A stretch of 64,000 nt of DNA, from contig JACPDN010000005.1 in NCBI GenBank assembly GCA_016183985.1, forward strand, positions 1 through 64,000. The letters are read 5' to 3'. The stretch comes from Pseudomonadota bacterium. Its GTDB lineage: Bacteria; Pseudomonadota; Alphaproteobacteria; Dongiales; Dongiaceae. The translations under genes were made by a program, and so were the position numbers. The first letter of the stretch is position 1, and every line of letters starts with the position of its first letter. The notes under the pieces were generated by a model that saw only the letters and a list, made by a program, of their open reading frames with translations, searched no databases and was not told where the DNA came from. Positions 17,547 to 25,726 of this stretch are shown piece after piece.

Positions 17547-19100
17547 ATGGGTCTTATTTCTCGCCTGCCCAGGTTGCGGTTTGCAGTATTTGCGCTGGCG
17601 GTTCTCCTCGGTGGCTGCGGCACGACGGTGAACTGGGACTATCCACGGACCGCCAGCGCGGCCTTGGATCGGCCGGAAACGACGTCCGTCGGAGCCATGC
17701 TGCAGGACGTCGCCGTGCAGCATCCCGGACAGTCGGGCTTTGCGCTGGTGGCGGGAGATGACAAGGCCTTCGCCGCCCGCCTCGCCATGGCGGACCTCGC
17801 CGAAAAGACACTCGACGCGCAGTATTACATCTGGGACGTGGATACGACGGGGCGGATTCTGGCCGATCGCCTCATCCTTGCGGCTGACCGTGGCGTGCGG
17901 GTCAGGCTGCTGCTCGACGACCATTATCAGAACGAGGCGCTCGACCACAGCATCGCCGTGCTCGACGCCCATCCCAATATCGAGGTGCGCTTCTTCAATC
18001 CGGTGCACAACAGGCGGTGGCGGGTGACGAGCTTCCTGTCCGATTTCGGCCGCGTCAATCACCGGATGCACAACAAGCTCTTCATCATGGACAACGCGTT
18101 GGGGATCACTGGCGGCCGCAACATTGCCGACACCTATTTCGGCGTCCGCCCGGACCAGAATTTCCGCGACCTCGACCTCGCCATGGCGGGGCCGGTCGTC
18201 CAGGATCTCTCATCCGGTTTCGATCGGTTCTGGAACAGCGAATGGTCCGTGCCAGTTGGTGCGGTGGTCGGCGAGAAGGCCAGCACCGACGAATTTACCA
18301 AACGACGCGCGCAGCTCAGCCGGAACGTTGCCGATGCGGGCTATCCCTTTGCGGTCGACGAGCAGATCGCCAAGCTGCGGCAGGATCTGACGCTGTTGCG
18401 GGACGCCTTTACCTGGGCGCCCGGGCGGGCGCTGGTCGAGGATCCGACACGCGTCAACAATGACGCCGGCAGCCTTGTCATCACCGACGCCATTGTCGAC
18501 AGGCTGGATCACACAAGCAAAGAGGTGTTGATCGAATCGCCATACTTCATCCTGCTCGACCGGGGTGTCGACATGATGAAGCATCTGACAGCGCGCGGCG
18601 TGACGGTGCGTGTATTGACGAATTCTGCCGCGACCAATGACGTGTTGGCGGCACATGCCGGTTATGCCAACACCCGCGAAGCCCTGCTCGAAGCGGGTGT
18701 CGAGCTTTATGAATTGCGGCCGGACAGCAATATGAAGCGCGCCTGGTCGCTGGCCGCGGGCAAGTCACGATCAGCCCTCCACAGCAAGGCCCTGGTATTT
18801 GACCGCCAGACGGTCTTCGTCGGCAGCTTCAACCTCGATCCCCGGTCCCGTTTCATCAATACGGAAATCGGCGTGATGGTGGACAGTCCGGTTCTCGCCA
18901 GGGAACTGGCGGCGTTCATGGATGCGGGCGTTGCACCCGGCAGCGCCTTCCAGCTGTCGCTCGACGCGCGCGGCGATGTCGTCTGGAGCGCCGAGACGAA
19001 CGGGGTAAAGGTGACATACGATACCGATCCCGGCACGTCGGTCTGGCGCCGCTTTCTCATCGATGTCATGGGCCTGCTGCCGATTGACGAGCAGCTCTAA
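17547..19100 (+). CDS. phospholipase D family lipoprotein (cardiolipin synthase C-like)
   Basis: 517 aa from the ATG at 17547. The N-terminus is a type II signal peptide ending in LLGGC, with the lipidated Cys at residue 24, so it is anchored to a membrane facing the periplasm. Two HKD catalytic motifs are present: HNKLFIMD (His175) and HSKALVFD (His412), the usual pair for PLD-type phosphatidyl transferases. The match is to the ClsC/YmdC branch rather than classical transmembrane Cls. Likely role: cardiolipin formation or phospholipid hydrolysis. A GGGGG-type site lies upstream. Its stop overlaps the convergent TauE gene by four bases. Confidence 0.88.
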   Translation: MGLISRLPRLRFAVFALAVLLGGCGTTVNWDYPRTASAALDRPETTSVGAMLQDVAVQHPGQSGFALVAGDDKAFAARLAMADLAEKTLDAQYYIWDVDTTGRILADRLILAADRGVRVRLLLDDHYQNEALDHSIAVLDAHPNIEVRFFNPVHNRRWRVTSFLSDFGRVNHRMHNKLFIMDNALGITGGRNIADTYFGVRPDQNFRDLDLAMAGPVVQDLSSGFDRFWNSEWSVPVGAVVGEKASTDEFTKRRAQLSRNVADAGYPFAVDEQIAKLRQDLTLLRDAFTWAPGRALVEDPTRVNNDAGSLVITDAIVDRLDHTSKEVLIESPYFILLDRGVDMMKHLTARGVTVRVLTNSAATNDVLAAHAGYANTREALLEAGVELYELRPDSNMKRAWSLAAGKSRSALHSKALVFDRQTVFVGSFNLDPRSRFINTEIGVMVDSPVLARELAAFMDAGVAPGSAFQLSLDARGDVVWSAETNGVKVTYDTDPGTSVWRRFLIDVMGLLPIDEQL

Positions 19101-19861
19101 CCGAGAAACGCCCTGCCGATGGCGAGCACGGCAATGACCATCAGGAAAGCCAGCGCCACGCGCTGATAGGTACTGGCCTTCGCGCGATTGAACAGGCGGT
19201 CGCCCAACACATTGCCCACGGCCATGACTGGGATCATCAGCAAGGCCAGGATGAGAACCTTGAGGTCGAGCAGGCCGGCCACCGCCTGTGCCACGATGCT
19301 CCAGGCGGAGATGAAGAAGAAATAGACGAGCAGCGATGCGCGCCCCACGACGACGCCTTCGGGCGAGGCAAGGAAGAACAGGATCACCGGCGGGCCACCC
19401 ATGGCGGTCGCGCCGTTCAAGATGCCCGAGGCAACGCCAATACCGATCTGCGCCCCCGTGTGCGGCCGCCGCGTGAAGCGATAGCCGCGCCACAAGGCAA
19501 GGACGGCGGCCAGCAGCACCAGGCCGATCATGACACGCATGACATTGGCGGAGAAATAGGTGAGGGCCAGCACGCCCAATGGCGCGCCGATGACGGCGCC
19601 GATCAAGAGGCGGTAGATCGCATGCCAATTGGCGCTTTTCCATGCACGCGGCAGCTGTTCGGCGCCGGCGACCATGGCGACAATCGGAATGGCAGGCACG
19701 ACCGCCGCCGGGGCGACAAAAAGGGTGAGAACCGGCACGGCCGCCAAGGCGAAGCCGAATCCGGTGAACCCACGCAGGAAGCCCGCCAGAAAAACCGTGC
19801 CGAAGATGAGTATCGCGGCACCGGCGCTCATATGCGGAAGGAGGGTCAACAAAGGCGGCAA
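19097..19861 (-). CDS. TauE/SafE-family sulfite/organosulfonate exporter-like permease
   Basis: 254 aa integral membrane protein with seven to eight hydrophobic segments. The opening FLAGFLRGFTGFGFALAAVPVL and the internal repeat around GILNGATAMGGPPVILFFLASPEG are the two family signatures. Predicted to move a small anionic sulfur compound or similar substrate through the inner membrane; the substrate is not determined by sequence. It ends two bases from yciB on the same strand (yciB first), so the two are probably co-transcribed. Confidence 0.88.
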   Translation of the reverse strand: MPPLLTLLPHMSAGAAILIFGTVFLAGFLRGFTGFGFALAAVPVLTLFVAPAAVVPAIPIVAMVAGAEQLPRAWKSANWHAIYRLLIGAVIGAPLGVLALTYFSANVMRVMIGLVLLAAVLALWRGYRFTRRPHTGAQIGIGVASGILNGATAMGGPPVILFFLASPEGVVVGRASLLVYFFFISAWSIVAQAVAGLLDLKVLILALLMIPVMAVGNVLGDRLFNRAKASTYQRVALAFLMVIAVLAIGRAFLG

Positions 19862-19863
19862 GG

Positions 19864-20430
19864 TCAGGCCGCCTCGTCACCCTCGATCATATGCCGCTTC
19901 ATCAGCGGCATCTGGCTGAGGCTGAAGAGGATTGTGAGGCCCAGGATGCCGAACACTTTGAAGTCGATCCACAGGTCTTCGGACACATTGCGCCAGACGA
20001 TCTCGTTGAGGATCGCCATAGCTGTGAAGAACAGCGCAAAGCGCAGGGTCAAAATCCGCCAGCCCGCTTCCGTTAGCTGCAGGGCATCGCCCATGACATA
20101 TTGTAGCGTCGGGCGCTTCAGAGCCAAGCCGCCAAACAGCAGCACGGCGAAGATACCCTGCACGATGGTGGGCTTCATCTTGATGAAAACGGCGTCATTG
20201 AACCACAAAGTGAGGCCGCCAAAGATAACGACGACGACAGCCGTGATCAGCGGCATGATGGCAAGGCGCTTGGTCGCGATATAACCGATGGCGAGCGCAA
20301 TAACCGTGGCGATGATGAGGGCAACGGTGGCACTCATCAGGCCGGCCGCTTTATATGCGATGAAGAACACCACCAGAGGGCCGAAATCGACCAGGAGTTT
20401 GATGCCTTTGGACGAAGATGCGCCGGCCAT
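19864..20430 (-). CDS. yciB: YciB/IspZ-type inner membrane protein (septation protein A)
   Basis: 188 aa from the ATG at 20430, which has an AGGA about ten bases upstream; an alternative ATG at 20469 adds 13 residues. KLLVDFGPLVVFFIAYK is the signature start, followed by at least five membrane helices and the family segment TLRFALFFTAMAILNEIVWR. Linked in enterobacteria to cell envelope integrity and septation; molecular activity not established. Downstream gene is tauE. Confidence 0.92.
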   Translation of the reverse strand: MAGASSSKGIKLLVDFGPLVVFFIAYKAAGLMSATVALIIATVIALAIGYIATKRLAIMPLITAVVVVIFGGLTLWFNDAVFIKMKPTIVQGIFAVLLFGGLALKRPTLQYVMGDALQLTEAGWRILTLRFALFFTAMAILNEIVWRNVSEDLWIDFKVFGILGLTILFSLSQMPLMKRHMIEGDEAA

Positions 20431-20555
20431 GAAGGGTTCGGATCCTATTGTTTTGATGCGTTGCGGCATGGTATGCGAGGCAGTTCATTCTGCCTAGCCC
20501 CCGGCGAGACGCGCGGGGAAATGAGGCCGAATTCGCGGAAATCAAGGGCCAGGAT

Positions 20556-21215
20556 ATGACCGAAAAGACCCATGCCGAGGTTTTCCTGCGCAACCGGAAA
20601 TGGGCCGAGCGCAAGGTTGCGGCCGATCCGGACTATTTCAACCGCCTTGCCGATCAGCAGGCGCCGAAATATTTCTGGATCGGGTGTTCAGATGCCCGCG
20701 TCCCGGCGAACCAGATTCTCGATTTGCCGCCGGGCGAGATCTTCGTTCACCGCAACATCGCGAACCTCGTCTATCACATCGACACCAACTGCCTGTCAGT
20801 CCTGGAATTCGCCGTCAACGTGCTGAAGGTCGAGCACATCATCGTCTGTGGCCATTACGGTTGCGGCGGCGTGCGGGCGGCGATGGGCAACACGGAACTC
20901 GGCCTCATCGACAATTGGCTGCGTCAGATCAAGGACGTCTATGCCGCCAACACCGAGGTTCTGGAGGCCGAGCCCAATATCGAGCGGCGCCTCAACATGC
21001 TGTGCGAGATGAACGTTCGCCAACAGGTGCGCAATGTCTGCCATACGACGATCGTGCAGAATGCCTGGAAGGCCGGCCAGCCCTTAAGCGTCCATGGCTG
21101 GGCCTATTCGGTGCGCGACGGGCGCCTGCGTGATCTCGACTTCTGGGCCGACGGCGTTCACGATCTCGACCCGATTTACCAGATGCTCTCCTTCGAAGAG
21201 ACGCCGAGTTTCTAA
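20556..21215 (+). CDS. can: beta-carbonic anhydrase
   Basis: 219 aa cytosolic zinc enzyme interconverting CO2 and bicarbonate. Zinc ligands: Cys44 in GCSDARVP, and His100 and Cys103 in GHYGCGGV. The Asp46-Arg48 catalytic dyad is present. The length and RNIANLVYHID loop match the E. coli Can group. Divergent from yciB with ~125 bases between. Confidence 0.95.
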   Translation: MTEKTHAEVFLRNRKWAERKVAADPDYFNRLADQQAPKYFWIGCSDARVPANQILDLPPGEIFVHRNIANLVYHIDTNCLSVLEFAVNVLKVEHIIVCGHYGCGGVRAAMGNTELGLIDNWLRQIKDVYAANTEVLEAEPNIERRLNMLCEMNVRQQVRNVCHTTIVQNAWKAGQPLSVHGWAYSVRDGRLRDLDFWADGVHDLDPIYQMLSFEETPSF

Positions 21216-21613
21216 TTCGGCGGCGTCTGGTTTCCCTGCAGCCAGGTCGATGTGTAGTGGTTGCCGTCGCGGGTGACCCAGATCAGGGTCCAGCCGTCTT
21301 TGAGGATGTCATAGCAGGCCGGCGGCGCCTCGCCCCAGATCGAGCAATATTGCGTCGCTGTCGTGCTCCAGCGCCCGGTCTGTAAGGGCGCGCCTTTGGT
21401 CTTGTAGGTGGTCCAGCCGTCGGGGCCGAAATAGCTCCAGTATTCGGTGCCGGCCCAGTCGCCGTGTACGGTGTTGCCCTTGAAGAGATCGTAGATTTCC
21501 TGGCCGCTCATGCGGAGGGGTTCGGCTACAGCCGGTGCTGCGAGGCAGCCGAGCAGCGCCGCGCTATTCAGGAAGAGCCGGATTTTCCGGGACGATGTCC
21601 TTCTTCCGGGCAT
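21212..21613 (-). CDS. Putative periplasmic protein, 133 aa
   Basis: The start at 21613 gives a basic lead and a hydrophobic stretch ending in APAVAEP, a good Sec signal peptide. The mature part (SGQEIYDLFKGNTVHGDW, WSYFGPDGWTTYK, two Cys about a dozen residues apart) resembles small alphaproteobacterial periplasmic proteins of the DUF995 type; family assignment is tentative. Its 5' end overlaps the eamA gene upstream by 50 bases, so it is part of that operon. The stop overlaps the carbonic anhydrase stop by four bases. Confidence 0.75.
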   Translation of the reverse strand: MPGRRTSSRKIRLFLNSAALLGCLAAPAVAEPLRMSGQEIYDLFKGNTVHGDWAGTEYWSYFGPDGWTTYKTKGAPLQTGRWSTTATQYCSIWGEAPPACYDILKDGWTLIWVTRDGNHYTSTWLQGNQTPPN

Positions 21614-22502
21614 GATGCACCTCGCGCTGGGCGATGTAGAGGTTGGCGGCAATGATGATCGCCGCACCGGCCAGGGTCTGCAAGGTCGGAATCTCGTTCC
21701 AGATCGACCAGCCGAAAAAGGCGGCCCAGATGAGGGCGGTGTATTCCAGCGGCACCAGCATCGAGGCTTCGCCGCTGCGGAAGGCCTTGATCATGCACAA
21801 TTGGGCGACGGCCGAACTGCCGCCCTGGAGGAGGAGCACACCCCAATCGGCCGCATTCGGCCAGTTCCATTCCATGACTGCCAACGGGCAGACGATCACC
21901 AGGGTCGCGGTGGATGTGTGGAAGAGAATGTTATGCGAGCTGTCCTTGCCCGAGATGCGCCGCAGGGTGATGAGGGTGAGGGAGTAGAAGAAGGCCGAGG
22001 CCAGGACCAGAACGGCGCCGAGGTTGAGTTGGCTGAAGAAATTGCCATTCGCGCGTGGGCTGGCGATGAGGGCCACGACGACGCCGACGAAGCCCACGCC
22101 AACGGCCGCCCAGCGCCTGCTACCAACACGCTCGCCGATGAGCGGGCCGGAGAGGGCGGTGACAAAGAGCGGTGCGGCAAAGGCGATGGCGATGCAATCC
22201 ACCAATGGAAGGAAGCGCAACCCTTCAAAGAAGGTATAGCCCGTCAACATGATGAGGACGCTGCGCATGGCATGGAAGCGGAAGTGGGACGTCTTCACTT
22301 TGAACGGACTGCCGGTTGCGCGCCAGGTAAGGCCGATGGCCACGACCAATGCCGGCACGCGACCGACCGCCAGGATCTGCCAGGTGCTGTAGCCGCTGGT
22401 CAGCCATTTGACACTGGCATCGGCGACGCCGAACAGGAGAACGCCGAGGCCCATGAACAGCATGGCGCCGGCGGGCGAGAGCATCTTGGCCGTCGTCGTC
22501 AT
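21564..22502 (-). CDS. EamA/DMT-family transporter (second of a tandem pair)
   Basis: 312 aa with ten predicted membrane helices in two EamA halves; GVADASVKWLTSG and PLEYTALIWAAFFGW are typical. It starts on the ATGA overlap with the preceding homologous gene (22499). The motif order in the two proteins is nearly identical (YTFFEGLRFL/WTFFECLRYL, AIAFAAPLFVTALSGP/AIAFAAPLFITAMSGP), so they arose by local duplication. Substrate unknown; the family exports metabolites or amino acids. Confidence 0.88.
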   Translation of the reverse strand: MTTTAKMLSPAGAMLFMGLGVLLFGVADASVKWLTSGYSTWQILAVGRVPALVVAIGLTWRATGSPFKVKTSHFRFHAMRSVLIMLTGYTFFEGLRFLPLVDCIAIAFAAPLFVTALSGPLIGERVGSRRWAAVGVGFVGVVVALIASPRANGNFFSQLNLGAVLVLASAFFYSLTLITLRRISGKDSSHNILFHTSTATLVIVCPLAVMEWNWPNAADWGVLLLQGGSSAVAQLCMIKAFRSGEASMLVPLEYTALIWAAFFGWSIWNEIPTLQTLAGAAIIIAANLYIAQREVHHARKKDIVPENPALPE

Positions 22503-23386
22503 GACGCAGCGCCGCGTTTGACGGCCTCACGGTGCGCAATGTAAAGGCTGGCGCCGATGATGATCACGGCACCGGCCAATACTTGGAGCGTCGGCACGTC
22601 GCCCCAGAAAATGTAGCCGAAAAGGCCGGCCCAGATCAGCGCCGTATATTCGAATGGCGCCAGCAGAGAGGCTTCACCGACACGGAAGGCACGCACCATG
22701 GAGAGCTGGCCCAAGGTGCTGCAACTGCCTTGAACCAGAAACAACATCCAGTCAAAGGCACTGGTTGGCCATTTCCATTCATGGATGGCAGGCCCCAGCA
22801 CGATCAGGCCGCTGAACAGCGTTCCATAAAAAATGATGTTGTGGCCCTGCTCACGGCCGGCGAGCGGGCGCAGCCATATCTGGCCCATGGCATAGGTGAT
22901 GGCAGCGATGAGGGCCAGGAGGGCACCCCAGCTGATGCCATGCCGCCCAGGCTCAACGGCCACCACCACGCCGATAAAACCGACGACAACGGCGGTCCAT
23001 CGGCGCCAACCGACTTGTTCGCCGAGAATCGGGCCGGACATGGCTGTAATGAAGAGGGGTGCCGCAAAGGCGATGGCGATGGCATCCGCAAGTTCCAGGT
23101 AGCGGAGACATTCGAAAAAGGTCCAGGTCGTGGCGACGATGAGGAGTGAGCGCAGCATATGCGTCCTGATGAAGCTGCTGCGCAGGACGAGCGGGCTGCG
23201 GTGCTGATGCAGGATCATCACCAGCATGACGCTGACAGTGATGATGCGCGACGTGGCACTGATCTGCCACGTGCCATACCCTTCCGTGAGCCGCTTCGTA
23301 ACGGCGTCGAGGACGGAGAACCAGAATACGCCGAAGGCCATGAACGCCATGGCACGGTAGAGGGCTTTGGTGGTCGGCGCGGTCAT
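22499..23386 (-). CDS. EamA/DMT-family transporter (first of a tandem pair)
   Basis: 295 aa from the ATG at 23386 (the frame stays open to 23440). Ten-helix DMT protein, paralogue of its downstream partner, with which it shares WQI-type helix 2 and PFEYTALIWAGLFGY near the end. The pair is translationally coupled, which would allow hetero-dimer formation as in some small drug/metabolite exporters, although ten-helix members usually act alone. Confidence 0.88.
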   Translation of the reverse strand: MTAPTTKALYRAMAFMAFGVFWFSVLDAVTKRLTEGYGTWQISATSRIITVSVMLVMILHQHRSPLVLRSSFIRTHMLRSLLIVATTWTFFECLRYLELADAIAIAFAAPLFITAMSGPILGEQVGWRRWTAVVVGFIGVVVAVEPGRHGISWGALLALIAAITYAMGQIWLRPLAGREQGHNIIFYGTLFSGLIVLGPAIHEWKWPTSAFDWMLFLVQGSCSTLGQLSMVRAFRVGEASLLAPFEYTALIWAGLFGYIFWGDVPTLQVLAGAVIIIGASLYIAHREAVKRGAAS

Positions 23387-23523
23387 GGGGGAGGGCACGC
23401 GGGAGTTGCTGTCGGGATTTGTTATCCAACTGGATAGCACGCCGAATGCCGGGTGTGGCCCCCCTATTAACGCGTCCCCCTCATGCGCCGCTCATCTTCG
23501 CGAATGCAGCAAAGGCCCAGCTA

Positions 23524-24054
23524 TCAACCACCCAAAGGAATGGCGACCAGGACCAAGGCGACGCCGATCGACATGATCAGCAGACCCGATTGGATCGGTC
23601 TGGCGCCGACATGCTTTCCCCAACGATAGCCGACAACGAAGAGCAACAGCGTCATCAATCCGTTTGAAACACGGAGTGCCACATAGCTGTCATCCAGGAA
23701 CATGAAGGGCAGGGCGGCGGGGACGGCCGTCAGGATGACCAGGATGCAGATGATGGCGGCGGCACGGAAATCGCCGGCATGGAGGCCAATAGGCTCTGCC
23801 GAAGTGACAGAACCGTTGGCCTTGTGCCGGCGCTCATAGGCGGCACCCAGCAGATAGAGAAAGCCGTCGATGATGCCCCAGGCGATGTTGCAGCCCAGCG
23901 CCGCGATCATCAACTCGCGGCCGTCGGTCGGCTCATCGGCGCCGAGCAGGCGCGCCCCGAGGGTGAAGGTCATCACCATGATCATGCCGAAGATAAGCTC
24001 ACCCAGCGTATCGCCGGGATCGATATGCCGATGCAGGCGCAGGAACGGCTTCAT
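23524..24054 (-). CDS. VIT-like integral membrane protein, 176 aa
   Basis: From the ATG at 24054, which overlaps the end of the CDF transporter gene (ATGA). Five hydrophobic segments; GELIFGMIMVMTFTLGARLL and GCNIAWGIIDGFLYLLGA resemble the membrane core of VIT/CCC1-type iron-manganese proteins, without their metal-binding cytoplasmic domain. Coupling to a CDF gene supports a metal or ion function. Family call is moderate. Confidence 0.7.
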   Translation of the reverse strand: MKPFLRLHRHIDPGDTLGELIFGMIMVMTFTLGARLLGADEPTDGRELMIAALGCNIAWGIIDGFLYLLGAAYERRHKANGSVTSAEPIGLHAGDFRAAAIICILVILTAVPAALPFMFLDDSYVALRVSNGLMTLLLFVVGYRWGKHVGARPIQSGLLIMSIGVALVLVAIPLGG

Positions 24055-24962
24055 GCCTTCTCTCCCCGACCTGTTGCCGATTGCGCAAGCGGGAATTGCC
24101 AGTAGACATGGTCGACCGTCTTGCCGAGCGCTTTGGCGATGTGGTCTTTGATCTCGTCGCCGATGAGGTTGAGGCGCGCGAAATCGACATTCGCCGGCAA
24201 GGTCGACGGCGTCACATGAACGAACAGCAGGCAATGCTCGGAATCCATCAGGCTCGACGCCACATGGAGTTCAATGCCGGCGCGCTCGCGGATGGCCCGC
24301 TCGATCTCGGCGTCGATTTTGAGATCGGCGATATCGATGAGCACGTCCTTGTTGAGCTTTGCCAGCATGAGCGCCATGGAGCCCAGCAACAGGCCAATGA
24401 AGATGGAAATGATCGCATCCATCAGCGGGGCCGGCTCCACCAGCCGGGACCAGAAAGCGACGAAGAGCGTAATAGCGATGCCGAGCAGCGCCACGGAATC
24501 TTCCAGCAGAACGGCAAGCACCGTGGTGTTGGTCCGTGCGGCGCGTAAACCGGACATGCCACCCAGTTCATGCCAAGCGACCCTGAACGTATAGAGCTCG
24601 AGAAGGCCGGCGAAGATCAGCAGGCCGATGGCGAGATTGGAAAAAGGCGTGCCGGGCTCATGGTGGCTCAGCGCCTCAATGCCGTGGCGAATGGACACGC
24701 CGCAACCCAGAAACAAGACTGAGATCGACGAGACCAGGGCCCAGAAATAGCGTTCCTTGCCGAAGCCGAAGGGGTGTAGCTGCGTGGATTGTCGCTGGGC
24801 CTTAACCTCGCCGACTTTCAGCAAGACCTGGTTTATGACGTCGGTGGCCGAATGGATTGTTTCGGCAAACAGGGTCGGCGAGCCCGTGGTCAGGAAGCCG
24901 AACAACTTCGATATGGTGATGACGCTGTTCGTGGCGATTGAAACGCTGACCGAGTTGGACAT
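24051..24962 (-). CDS. cation diffusion facilitator family transporter
   Basis: 303 aa from the ATG at 24962. About six membrane helices with the helix-2 metal-site motif FAETIHSATDVINQ (H-x-x-x-D) and a C-terminal cytoplasmic domain ending GKTVDHVYWQFPL. Expected to export a divalent cation such as Zn or Mn by proton antiport. The first half of the usual tetrahedral site is E rather than D, so metal choice cannot be read from sequence. It is followed by a coupled VIT-like membrane gene. Confidence 0.87.
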   Translation of the reverse strand: MSNSVSVSIATNSVITISKLFGFLTTGSPTLFAETIHSATDVINQVLLKVGEVKAQRQSTQLHPFGFGKERYFWALVSSISVLFLGCGVSIRHGIEALSHHEPGTPFSNLAIGLLIFAGLLELYTFRVAWHELGGMSGLRAARTNTTVLAVLLEDSVALLGIAITLFVAFWSRLVEPAPLMDAIISIFIGLLLGSMALMLAKLNKDVLIDIADLKIDAEIERAIRERAGIELHVASSLMDSEHCLLFVHVTPSTLPANVDFARLNLIGDEIKDHIAKALGKTVDHVYWQFPLAQSATGRGEKA

Positions 24963-25052
24963 GGCCGTTCCCCTCCGACCTGTTGCCGTGTCGCAAGGGT
25001 AGGGCCTGGATTGTCTGCTGTAAACGAGGCGTGGGCGCTGTTTGCAGTGCAC

Positions 25053-25086
25053 AAAAGAAAAGAGCCGCTCCGAAGAGCGGCCCTTC
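25053..25086 (-). terminator. Rho-independent terminator of the sox operon
   Basis: Read on the minus strand: GGGCCGCTC-TTCG-GAGCGGCTC followed by TTTTCTTTTG, about 30 bases after the soxG stop. Confidence 0.9.
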
Positions 25087-25087
25087 C

Positions 25088-25116
25088 TAGAGCAACTGAT
25101 TCGTAATCAGTAGGTC
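25088..25116 (+). other. tRNA-Thr(CGU) gene fragment, possible attachment-site remnant
   Basis: Reading the plus strand, bases fall exactly on tRNA positions: the 3' half of the D arm (TAGAGC), A26, anticodon stem ACTGA, seven-base loop TTCGTAA with U33 and anticodon CGT, matching stem TCAGT, then variable-loop AGGTC. The stem pairs perfectly. Nothing before it forms an acceptor or 5' D strand, and no T-arm GTTCGA follows, so this is not a functional tRNA. It overlaps the soxG stop codon by two bases. Anticodon arms are frequent targets of tyrosine integrases. Confidence 0.6.
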
Positions 25117-25726
25117 AGTGAGCGCGAATGGCAAATTTGAAATCGCGGCCCACCAGCCAGAACCATTGCCACAGGTAGTCGGCAAAGCTCTTCAGGATAT
25201 AGATATCGTAGCTGGGATTGTCCGAAACCTGGTCGAGCAGGATGTTGGCCTTGGTGAGGCCGGTCTGCGCGCATTGTCCCGGACCGAAGACACGCGGATG
25301 CAGATCGAGGCTGCAGCCACGGGCCAGCACGTCACGGGCGGAGGGGCCGGAAACGTTGATCACTGTGCGGCTCTCGGACACGTCGATCACGGCGGCATGT
25401 TGGCCGTTGAAGGCCTGGCGCAGATCGTCCGCCAGCTTGGCCGAATCCACATTGGCGCTGACGACCCACCATTCGGTGGGGCCGAGCCACAGGATGCGGA
25501 AATCGCCAGCCGCAGCTGTGGTGTTCGGTGTCACCGGCAGCTCGGCACCGGTGACTGACCGAACCGCCGCCTTGAAGGCATCGCCGCCATCGCCGCGGAT
25601 GTTGACGATGGTGCGATGGGCGGCCTCACCGATGAGGAGATCTGCACCGGCGACGTCACCTTTGGCGGCAGCGGCAGTGAGGCCGAAGTGCTGCAATGCG
25701 CTGCGGCGGGCATAAGCGTTAGCCAT
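25115..25726 (-). CDS. soxG: sarcosine oxidase gamma subunit
   Basis: 203 aa, small GcvT-like subunit of heterotetrameric sarcosine oxidase. WLGPTEWWVVSA and ESRTVINVSGPSARDVLARGCSLDLHP are the diagnostic segments. Starts at 25726, overlapping the end of soxA by eight bases. Last gene of the soxBDAG operon; its stop codon lies against a tRNA-like fragment and a terminator follows. Confidence 0.93.
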   Translation of the reverse strand: MANAYARRSALQHFGLTAAAAKGDVAGADLLIGEAAHRTIVNIRGDGGDAFKAAVRSVTGAELPVTPNTTAAAGDFRILWLGPTEWWVVSANVDSAKLADDLRQAFNGQHAAVIDVSESRTVINVSGPSARDVLARGCSLDLHPRVFGPGQCAQTGLTKANILLDQVSDNPSYDIYILKSFADYLWQWFWLVGRDFKFAIRAH

